Source: Nymphaea colorata
Taxonomy: Eukaryota > Streptophyta > Magnoliopsida > Nymphaeales > Nymphaeaceae
Assembly (NCBI RefSeq): GCF_008831285.2
Contig: NW_022204944.1
Coordinates: forward strand, 1 to 43,131
DNA length: 43,131 nucleotides
Direction: 5' to 3'
Shown here: positions 34,893 to 43,131 of the stretch, in pieces
Numbering within the stretch: the stretch's first letter is position 1
Layout of the letters: every line of letters begins with the position of its first letter
Translations under genes and position numbers: made by a program
Notes under the pieces: generated by a model
Database searches by the model: none
What the model was told of the DNA's origin: nothing
Seen by the model: only the letters and a program-made list of their open reading frames with translations

Positions 34893-36579
34893 ATGAACCT
34901 GAATTCATAGCTAAATCTTGTCGATGAAGTCCCTCCAAATCCACCGAAGCAGGAAGACCTTTGGAGCTCTCTGTAGGCCAAAAACTAACGGGTTTAGATT
35001 GCCTAAATACTGCATGCCCAATCATCCGAAACCATCGAGGTCGTCATCAAGTCCTTGCCAAACGAAGCATAAAAACACGACAAAAATACGCCAGAAAGGA
35101 AGGTATGGGACATAGGGAGCACAATTCTCTCCATTCGCAAAAAAAATGAAGTTCTCGTCACTTCACATAATGTAAGTGTGCCATAACTCAGGAAATACTC
35201 AAGAAATAGGTCGAATGGCTGGGCAGTCGCAAGAGAGAGGTCCCCTCTCGATTATTTTTGGGGTAGCCTTCATTGTGGCTTTGTCTTCCTTACCGCTCGT
35301 TAGTGCAGATAGGAAAATCAACATGCTCGCACTGTTCGCTGCAACGACATCAATATCTGTTTGCTTAGGAGTTGTCTGCATCACTATGCTTTATCTGCGT
35401 TAGTATTACGGTGCTCGATAAAACATCAACAGCCTAGAAAAGCTCATTCGCCGCTTCAAACAAGTATAATCGAAAAATCACAAGAAAAAATTATCGAAAA
35501 CCATGGGCCAAATTAATCAAGCAACAATGCAAAGCGCTTTGGAGGAAGTTTCTCAAATTTAGCTGGAAATTATTGAATCATTATGCGCTTAAGAGAATGA
35601 GGAAAAAAGAGTGATGAGAAGAATAGCAAATCAAATAATTGCCACAGGAGCGGAAAATCTGAACCAACTAAGGAGGTCTTATTAGAGCATTCATGACTAC
35701 TTCAAAGAAGAACTTAAGAATTCAATCTTTTACCTTGGACTCATGGAAGTTATTGGCGGTGCTCCATCGTCAATTCTGAAGCTTTTGATTCATTTTAATC
35801 TGTATCAGGAGAATTCGGTAAATTTGGAAGCTAATACAACTCCCGACATCACCATTAAGTAAGCCTTACTAGGACTACTGCTCATTTGCATTTTCATTTC
35901 GATGTCGGGTATCTAAATCTACAAAAGCGGAGTCACTTTCAATGCAGCCGAATAGCTAAGATTCAAGAGATATGAAATAGTTGAGGCATATTCCAAGATG
36001 GAACCCGAAAAGATGGAAAAATAAGCTCTTTCAGAAATAGATGAGCCTTTAGTAGATGTGATTAAAAAGGAATGCCGAGACTACAATGCATACAGTAAAC
36101 TAAGGTAATCAAGGAGAGAACGTCAAAAGGAATAAAAAAAGTCTTACTTCAACAGGAAAAAGTAGTTACTATTGAACGATCTATAAAATACAAGAATAAG
36201 CCCAACTATAAAAGCTCTTTTGGTCATAGAGGAGCTATTTTCAAAAAGATTTCTGTAATAACTACGAGAATGCCACTCGGTACTGTCTGAAATATTGAAA
36301 AAGTAATCCATTTGGTTATATAGGGTCATACCTTCTGATGATTACCATCATATTATCCTTGCCGTTATGTGTTTCTGCTCACAAATGCCGAAAAGGTTTA
36401 AACCGCGACAAATAGTCGAAATCTTACTCGTAATGGAAGGTTTGAAGGTGATTTCGAAGGAAATTTTACGAAAATGGGTGTCTGGATAATATGGGGATTT
36501 TGGTGAAAATGCCATTTTCGACGCTGAAAAAGATGAAACATGCCGCTAATAACTAAAGGAGCAGTGGGAGATTGCCTGA
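34893..36579 (+). CDS. Membrane protein with coiled-coil domain, about 555 residues, unrecognised
   Basis: The N-terminal soluble part (LVDEVPPNPPKQEDLWSSLE, IEVVIKSLPNEAEK) is followed by intron 35172-35191 (20 nt) and, after one missing base near 35225, by two hydrophobic spans (SIIFGVAFIVALSSLPLVS and MLALFAATTSISVCLGVV). A long helical region (LEKLIRRFKQVESK, MQSALEEVSQIELEIIE, LRRSYESIHDYFKEELKN) leads to a third span (ALLGLLLICIFISMSGI), then a highly charged tail with SRRERQKEEKKSYF and REELKEQWEIA before TGA. After the early shift the frame stays open for some 1,350 bp with many TAA/TAG at Glu-like positions. No family recognised. Two spans, a coil and a third span suggest an organelle-membrane scaffold, which is a guess. 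Confidence 0.6.
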
Positions 36580-36622
36580 TCATTAATAATAATCAAATAT
36601 CTTTGCAATTATAAGCCAATCT

Positions 36623-37172
36623 ATGGTGATTATTACACTTAAAACAACAGATTCGTTTTATTTGGCATCTTTTTAACCAAGATTAAGGTTAGTTCACTGT
36701 GAAATTGAACCCAAAGGCGGAATAGCTTAGTATGAAAATAGCGAAATGCCTATTCTTTCTTAAATAGCTATGAGAAAATTCATAATCTTCAGAAAAGGAA
36801 GATCAATCACAAAGTTTTTAGATTGTTGTATCATTCATTTTTGCTATTCTATTTTCCAATAAGGGGATTTTGGCTGTTATATCAAGATAGGCTTAGCTTT
36901 AGCTTTAATCTTGCAGGATATCATTAATATCTTCAAGATTTCGGCTTCAATCGTCCAAAAGAGCTTGAGCAAGGATCTTAAACGTCGTAAAAAGTCAAAG
37001 ACCCAAATGGAAATTACTATTCCCAACATTATTCGACTTGATCTGAGGCAGACGATTTTACCATCATTACATTATTTCATACATAGTGATAGATTACTAT
37101 TAATAAAATAAAACTATCATGTCGATATCCCACAACCAAACATTGCAGATCCATGAACACCAGCACGAAAGA
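36623..37172 (+). CDS. Possible small gene or continuation of the upstream membrane protein
   Basis: An uninterrupted TGA-terminated frame of 182 residues from Met 36623, containing VHCEIEPKGGIAEYENSEM, ILSEIAMRKFIIFRKGRS, a hydrophobic segment (IKIGLALALILQDIINIF) and a basic stretch (KDLKRRKKSKTQ). The composition looks coding up to about 37050. Its last 54 bp overlap the start of the next gene, so the true stop may be earlier (a TGA at 37087-37089 in a neighbouring frame). It may be a separate gene or the C-terminal end of the membrane protein if the TGA at 36577 is a product of a missing base. Confidence 0.35.
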
Positions 37173-38404
37173 AGCAGGCTCGACAACATCTTACCCCAGA
37201 ATGAAGACCTAATCAATAACCTCAATCTCAAAATTGATCGAAGGATAAACAATGGGTATTATTTTCAAGTGGCAGCCAAGAGGAAGACTTTGCCCCTTCA
37301 AAATAAGTATCACTACCAACCAAAAGCCAAGCCAAAGAAGGTTCATCCTGTCATTAAGAAACCTAAAAAAATAAGTAAAGATTGGCTTATGAAGGTGAAA
37401 AGGTGAATGTCGTCGATCAATAGCAAAACACAGATGAAGTTTAATTTTGCTAAAAATGGCAAAACACTTCAGGCATTTACGTTCTCAAGCAGCCGGATCC
37501 AATTGTTGAGGACGAATAGATGCAGTTCTCCTGTTAGGTCACATAAATATAGCAAAAAAGCCAATCAATGCAATGGTCAATATAACCAATCCCGCATTTT
37601 AATTAAGGAGTCCAGTACACGCTTGAAAGCTAGATCGTATTTGTTGAGTGCAGGGATGCATCGATTCAATACTCTATAGAGGATGAGCCTGAACCTTAGC
37701 CGGAACCTTAGCCTTAGCCAGAGCCCAAGCAAGAAATCATAAAAGAAAACGCTGAGGTTCAATGCTAAAATAAAAAATGAAGAAATATCTGTACAATATA
37801 ATGAGCCACTACCATAGACCAAATAGAAGGATCTTCAAGCAAACTTGCCTGATCTAAAACAACTAAGCAAGATTTCTTCGATGGAAAATAGAATGAAGTA
37901 CTTGAAGCACGAGCAGAGAAAGCAACAAAAGCTTCAAAGGCAAAAAGATAAAGAAATTTAAATTTTAAAACTCAAATAGATTATCGAAAAATTGTAAGGA
38001 AAAATTGATCTTGCGACTGAAAAGGAAGAGTATATCAAAAAGAGAATGGAAAATGAGTTACTGTTAAAAGAAAAATAAAGACTGTTCAAGCTAGAAAGCA
38101 GAAGATCGTTAATAATCTGAAAGACTTTACAATGGTAAGATAGAAGCTTTAGTATCAAACTGAAGCAAGGTAATAAAAGGCCTCAAATCAACTCCTGTTT
38201 CGCTAAGAATAGCAAAAAAGGCTGGCATAAATCGAAAGACAATAAAAACTATCCAAAGAATAGTTAGAAAGCTATAGAAGATAGGTTGATGATCTTAAAA
38301 AAGATCTCAAGAACTAGATGTTTAAGAGATTAAACTATTAAAATGAATCAGATGACTAAACTGCAACATAGCAAGACGAAAGCAAAGATCTAGCCAAGTC
38401 ATGA
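37119..38404 (+). CDS. EP-repeat coiled-coil protein, about 420 residues
   Basis: Basic N-terminus (KPKKVHPVIKKPKKIS), then an intron at 37395-37423 (29 nt; a 21-nt alternative is 37403-37423 with a base missing), which removes a TGA. The middle contains MQFSCEVTEIEQKSQSMQW and VQYTLESEIVFVECRDASI, two loosely similar units. A seven-unit Glu-Pro run follows at 37685-37726, in which Glu is written GAG, GAA and TAG. The last 200 residues are a coiled coil (KYLKHEQRKQQKLQRQKDKE, KLSKEELESYRREVDDLKKD) ending DLAKS before TGA. One missing base near 37778 and one near 38090 are assumed. No enzyme motif. The stop overlaps the start of the MORN gene as ATGA. Confidence 0.65.
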
Positions 38405-39701
38405 ACTTTTATAGAAAAAATGATGCAGTCAACATGAGCATGGGCAATTTGTTTCCAAGCCTTCAATCAAGAAACAGATGTGCAGGCTCTATCGTCAAAA
38501 ATTTTGCTAGCCAGAGCAAAGAAAGCTCAACTAGCATCAATAGGCGACGAAGATGAGCCGAGCTTATTGGAGATCAAAATCTCCCTTTGATTATGAGTAT
38601 GAGCAAGCAAGTTCGATCAGAATCAATAGAAAATATAGCTATTTGCAGAAAGTTGAACAAAAGAAACTGTCATAGATATAAATTCCTTAAGCTGAAAACC
38701 CTGAACAAAACTGCAAAGGTTTTTCATGCAGCAAATCAAGATCAAGGTTCAACCATATTATCGAATCAAAGACTAAATTAAAGTATGCAAGAAAACAATT
38801 AACCCACAGTTGGGACAATTAAAGCAAATAAAGAAAAAGTTTGATGACTTATTCAACAATGAAGAGCTTTTCAGTTACTTATACTTATAAGAAGATAAGA
38901 TCAAGCTCGGCCTTACGCTTTTGACAACTTGAATATACAGATAAGCGAAAGAATAAAAAATCCAGTTAAAATCTACAAATACTCAAAATATTTGGTCTTT
39001 TAACACCAGACAAAAAGAATATTCGTTTCATATTGTTTTATCACAATAAAAACTTCATCTCTGGGACAACAACAGGACAAACAAGTTATGAGTTTTACTA
39101 GTCTGCTAGTAGATACAAGAATGGATAAATCATTTAATATTCAATCAAGATGAACTTTTTGAAGGAATGTATACGAATGGGCAAAGAAACGGGTACGGGA
39201 TTCTCTCGAACTCATCTATTTATTATGAAGGTGATTTTCTTTTGGTAAAAAGTAAGGCTTTGGCAAGTTGATCTTGTAAAACGGTGACATCTACAAAGGC
39301 CAGTTTAAAGGTAGTCACTTTGACGGTGAGGGACTTTACACCTGGGCCAATGGCTAAGTTTACGATGGCTATTTTCGGTAAGGACTGAAGAATGGCTGGG
39401 GGAAGCATTACTTTAAAAATGGAGATATCTACGAAGGATAGTATAAAAATAACAAGCGCGACGGTAAAGGAACATACAAATGGAAGGACGGTTCCGTATA
39501 CTAGGGTAACTTTGTAAATGATGAAAAGTAGCCTTTATGTTATATAGATGTGGCGATGGAACAATCCTATGTGCGAATGGAAGCTCAGTGACCGGGCAAT
39601 GGAAAGATGATGAGATCGTTTCTTCAGATGCAAAAAGAACATACAAAGGGATCCCACGTGAAGAGCTTCCTTTGGCGAGTAAAATAAAGGGAGCAAAGTG
39701 A
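38401..39701 (+). CDS. MORN-repeat protein, about 430 residues
   Basis: The N-terminal half is Ser/Arg-rich and of unclear fold (MSMGNLFPSLQSRNRC, FDDLFNNEELFSYL). The C-terminal half from about 39150 has at least five MORN repeats: GQRNGYGILSNSSIYYEGDF, KGFGKLILENGDIYKGQF, DGEGLYTWANGEVYDGYF, NGWGKHYFKNGDIYEGEY and RDGKGTYKWKDGSVYEGNF. TAA or TAG fall on the Glu of YEGE/YEG units (for example 39439-39441), as the consensus requires. MORN proteins sit at membranes and cortical structures and bind lipids or act as scaffolds. Missing bases are assumed near 38550, 38800, 38930, 39245 and 39528; the last changes the C-terminus and moves the stop from 39589 to 39699. Confidence 0.85.
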
Positions 39702-39837
39702 TATTTTTAGGTGAATGATAGAGTAATAGTAAAAGCATAGACTATGCACGATAAGGCTATGGTATACCTTCATAAGTCTTGAGGCTTATCATACTCGTGA
39801 AAGAATATTTAATAGAACATTATATTTATCTTAGAAA

Positions 39838-40754
39838 ATGAACGAAAAGGAAAATTTACCTATGTTGAATACGATTCGCATCTTTCCTGAGCGATCGAAA
39901 AAATCGTTAATCAAGACCACGAAATAGCTTCCTTCAGTCAAATCGATCAAAGATAAACCCTTGAAGACCTTACATGATATCGAGCCTCACCCATCCGAGA
40001 AATACCTGTTCGGAACCAGACCGTCTGCAGCGTAACTCAAGAAGTTTGCTTCGCTTCTTTACCAGGGTCTTTTTTACTCTGTGTGTACGCTTAAGGGGCC
40101 TTCTGAGGATATCTTCGCAAAAAGAGCATCAGGCTTCCTGAACCAAAGTGTAAAATTCTTTTTATCAAGAAAGCAAAAAGAAGTTTTTGATGTTGGACCT
40201 CGATTAAACGCTGATTCATTCTGTGTGGGGTGATGAAACTGGTGAAGTTACTATCAAAAGAGGAGAAGAAGGGATTAGATTCAACATTCGCCCTATTGCC
40301 TTTCCTTCCTTGAAAAGATGAGCAATTTTTTTGAAGTTTATGTCTTCACGGCTTCAACTGAAGACTATGCTGAGCCGATTGTTGCCCATCTGAACTCAAA
40401 GAAAAAGACTATTCAAGGACTCCTTTGTAGGCATAACTGCTTGTAAACTCATAATGGATTGCGGATCAAGGATCTCAGGATTATAAAAAATAGGCCTCTT
40501 TCAGAGATTGTGATTGTTGATAACCTGGTCCACTCCTTTGGACTTCAAATTGACAACGGCATACCGATTCTGATTTTACGAATAATAAATAGGATAAGTA
40601 GCTGATAGGACTGGAAAAGCTGCTGATTGAGCTGAGAGGCGTGGAGGACGTTCGCGAATTCTTGAAGAATAAAATTGCCCTTCGGAAATGCTTGGAGATC
40701 GGTGAAGATGAGTTTTTGAATTTCGGAGGTAAGAAAAGTGGGAAAAAAGTATGA
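39838..40754 (+). CDS. SCP/FCP1-like protein phosphatase (HAD, CTD small-phosphatase family)
   Basis: About 306 residues with a 110-residue leader. The catalytic motif is F-L-M-L-D-L-D-[TAA]-T-L-I-H-S, where all relatives have DLDET. Then RPIAFPFLEKM, FEVYVFTAS..DYAEPIVAHL, the R-H-N-C...KDLRII segment, EIVIVDN..HSF..QIDNGIPI and a final helix with GLEKLLIELRGVEDVREFL. The first Asp of DxDxT forms the phosphoaspartate, and the family removes phosphate from Ser (RNA polymerase II CTD and other proteins). Length and motif order are normal. One missing base each near 40185, 40308 and 40574 is needed to keep the frame. TGA stop at 40752-40754. Confidence 0.92.
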
Positions 40755-40893
40755 GTCGGCAATAATAATAAAAAAGAATGAACCTTGTTAGTTTCATGGA
40801 TTATACTTAAGCTATTTAATAGTTTATATATTGATGCTTAATTTTATACCACAATATTTATATATTGACCGTGTGTCACAGAAGATAAAGACT

Positions 40894-42596
40894 ATGAAGA
40901 AAACTGAGATTCCTGAGGATTAAACTGCCAAATTTCTTCAATAACTATATAATAGAGGCCGTAAAGCTGTATCTTTTGTAAAGTTTCTTCATGAAAATGG
41001 AAGATTAATGTTATTGAGCTTGAGCGATTTGTAGATAAGGTAAAAGATATATTAGGAGAGTCATCGAAAGAATTTATTGAATATTTAGTCAACAAATTGC
41101 TTTACGATAAAAATAAAATAGTTAGGTGATTTATTTGCCATAATATTGTAAAAGATAAAAATTACGAAAGGAAAAGTTAAGAATTTATAAATATATGTGG
41201 AAAGTGAATAACTCGATGAAAAGCTTATTAATTTGGCAGTGGAATATTCCTGGTTTTTCCTTAGAAGCCTAAAGCGATCAAGCGTTGCTAAGCGTGAATT
41301 TGACCAAGGAATTCGAAGTGGAGCTGAGTAGGTTTTGGAGCTGATTAGGCAGCAAGTATCGGCGGCAGATTACGCCTTTTACCTTAATTTAGTCTAAAGC
41401 TGCCTGGAATACAAAGAGATACAGAAGCAGGCGAAACTGGGTATTCAATCACTTAACAGATGGCTACTACGCTCCATAAAGCTAGGCCTTGGAGTGCATA
41501 TTCGATGGAAGGATAGTCCTCTCATGCAGCGATGGAGGCCATATCTCCGGATTTTATCCACAAAGCCGGTTAGAAACTTCCGAAAAGCTGATTAAAAAGG
41601 CCCTTTTAAAAGGCCTTGACAGAGTCTTCCTGACTTTTGGTCCACACCTGATGCCAAGATTACCTACGGCTTACAGTAGGGCAGCACATCTTTGTGAACG
41701 TGAATCAAAGTACCCATAGCTGGACATTGATTCTTTCAGAAAGGGCCTCTCCGTCCATACTTGGCCATACAATCTACCATGAGCTAGCCCACTTTCTTCT
41801 TTACTAGCTGGGGCTTCAGAATTAATCGGATCCTTTATTCAAACCGAAGTAAGGAACTTTGGTACTTTTATCACGGACTTTGTAGCCAAGACCCCGATTC
41901 CCAGCAATTACTCTTGCACCGAAAATCAGTTATCGACCAAGAAGTGTGACACATTGAAAAAACGCAAGAGCGCAGCCAACTTCTTGAAGCATCACAAGCA
42001 CGTGATTTCCTTGCTTACGTCGAGAAAAATGCATAAAATAAGTGAGTAAAGACGCTATGAGTGTTAGCGATGTGCGCAAGTATGCTAGCCCAGTATTGAT
42101 AGCAGTTGAAGGCAATGGACTGGAAGCAAGTCATACAGTATGTTGAATAGCTGGGCTTGCCAAACATTAAGACAGTAGCCAAGATTGAGGCCCAAGGCAC
42201 ACCTACAGAATAGGATTGCTGCAGAGTGTTTTTCGGAATCTTCATCAATAAAAGCATCATGGAGCCGCTGAAGATTGAAGGATATGCCGCATGCCGATAG
42301 ATACTCATGAAGAATAAGATAAGCAAGTACTATCGAAGAGGCTGCTAGCCAATATAATAGTTTCTGAGCTTACTTTAATACCTCATTTGTCCGCGAGGAT
42401 GACTACAGATGAGTTCATTATCAGCTTCAGCAGCCACTTGTGCCGAGGGGTTCTCCCCTAATCAATAGATTCACAGATTGTGGACTTGTGGAAAGACTTA
42501 ACTAGCAAATAAGTCGAAGCATTTCAGCAGTAGGCCATAAAACTCGGCACGAACTCCTGCCATTCCTCCCCAATTTTTCCTTGCGTAAGCGTTTGA
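40894..42596 (+). CDS. Unrecognised protein, roughly 560 residues, last gene before the right telomere
   Basis: Begins MKKTEIPEDETAKFLQELYN and continues through clearly coding pieces on the plus strand: NVIELERFVDKVKDILGESS, FIEYLVNKLLYDKNKIV, EKLIKKALLKGLDRVFLTFG, RESKYPELDIDSFRKGL, LKAMDWKQVIQYVEQLGLPN, FFGIFINKSIMEPLKIEGY, TTDEFIISFSSHLCRGVLPE, EAFQQEAIKLGTNS. Several long stretches are open in more than one frame, and ten or more shifts are needed, so I cannot give one translation. Mostly helical in style. I looked for transposase, reverse transcriptase and telomere-protein motifs and saw none. The end at TGA 42594 is provisional. Confidence 0.4.
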
Positions 42597-43066
42597 AAAT
42601 CTAACAGTTCCATAGCTAATTTCATTTTCTCAAATCGTCTCATCTCCTTACCAGCTTGCTCTCAATTGGTTAGGTCCTCAAAGATATTACCGATTTCGTC
42701 ACATACTCAGAAGTACTCACCATACTTAGCTCATTTTAGGATCCTCGTAGATAATTTGTTTAATCTGTCTTTCCTTCACTCTGGAAAAGCAAAAAAATTT
42801 ACTCTAAAGATTATGAATATTTCATGATATTCGTGATTAATTAAAGCGAATGTAAGTCGGATCAAGGCCAAAAAATAGTTCTCAAAACTCGGAATATATT
42901 TCTTTAAACGGAAAGGAATATACTTTTTATCCCTTCATAGATATGAGCAACTTTTCGCTGCGGAAATCAGCTTAATTATTGATCAATCATTGAATCATCT
43001 TATTTTCATGTTATGATTTATCAAGGATTTATTTAATTTTTCATAATATTACTTTAAAATCATTTA
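42597..43066. other. Right subtelomeric spacer
   Basis: About 470 bp of AT-rich sequence between the last gene and the telomere. It has no protein-like frame in either direction and no tandem repeat. It shows no visible resemblance to the left subtelomere. Confidence 0.6.
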
Positions 43067-43131
43067 GGGGTTGGGGTTGGGGTTGGGTTGGGTTGGGGTT
43101 GGGGTGGGTTGGGGTTGGGGTTGGGGTTGGG
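43067..43131. repeat. Right telomere, T2G4-type repeats
   Basis: GGGGTT units run to the last base, with several GGGTT units mixed in and one GGGGTGGG lacking a T. The G-rich strand is 3'-terminal, as required for a right chromosome end. Confidence 0.97.

Noticed and set aside
40894-42596. Transposase or other mobile-element gene near the telomere
   Set aside because: No DDE, reverse-transcriptase or helicase motif and no flanking repeats were seen.
1-43131. tRNA, rRNA, CRISPR arrays, insertion sequences
   Set aside because: Scanning by eye found no cloverleaf-like gene with conserved T-loop, no rRNA-like sequence and no spaced direct repeats; a covariance-model search could still find a tRNA I missed.

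Overview
The window is a complete small chromosome. It starts with C4A2-type telomere repeats (about 1-89) and ends with T2G4-type repeats (43067-43131). With dense genes, single-letter-length introns and gene-sized spacing, it looks like a macronuclear chromosome of a ciliate. Every gene I could follow ends in TGA and runs through many in-frame TAA and TAG codons. Where those codons fall on residues that are nearly invariant in known families, the expected residue is glutamate: kinase APE and HRD-K-x-EN motifs, position 12 of EF-hand loops, the DxDET motif of SCP phosphatases, MORN repeats, HELP domains. UAA/UAG = Glu is the nuclear code reported for peritrich ciliates, and T2G4 telomeres also fit Oligohymenophorea, so I infer a peritrich or a close relative. 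GT...AG introns are 19-22 nt long.

Layout, left to right. A minus-strand block holds a RING/TRAF-type zinc-finger protein (263-1390), V-ATPase V1 subunit H (1444-2857), a five-pass prominin-like membrane protein (2971-5398), a TBC Rab-GAP (5806-6819), an unrecognised basic protein (6835-7606) and eIF5 (7670-8811). Then come a HAD phosphatase (8971-9847, +) and a multi-pass membrane protein (9901-11120, +), facing a cyclic-nucleotide-gated-type K+ channel (11266-13604, -) and an armadillo-like protein (13823-14935, -). Next are a calcium-dependent protein kinase with four EF-hands (15480-17246, +), two small minus genes, VPS35 of retromer (18893-21203, +), a basic protein (21258-21934, +), a large unrecognised gene (21953-24716, -), a small plus gene, a coiled-coil protein and a small minus gene.

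The right third is almost all plus strand: a very large EML-type protein with an EF-hand-like N-terminus and three HELP/WD modules (27543-34580), a membrane/coiled-coil protein (34893-36579), a possible small ORF, an EP-repeat coiled-coil protein (37119-38404), a MORN-repeat protein (38401-39701), an SCP/FCP1-like phosphatase (39838-40754) and an unrecognised gene (40894-42596), then about 470 bp of subtelomere.

The content is ordinary eukaryotic housekeeping, trafficking, Ca2+/cyclic-nucleotide signalling and cytoskeletal genes, with no mobile element, CRISPR array or operon. One caution governs the annotation. Several genes are perfectly open after intron removal, whereas others (notably 9.48-11.1 kb, 12.67-12.89 kb, 17.4-17.8 kb, VPS35, 21.9-24.7 kb and 40.9-42.6 kb) need repeated one-base shifts, nearly all of the same sign (a missing base), to keep the conserved protein in frame. 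Missing bases in the assembly are the simplest reading. All translations were done by eye.
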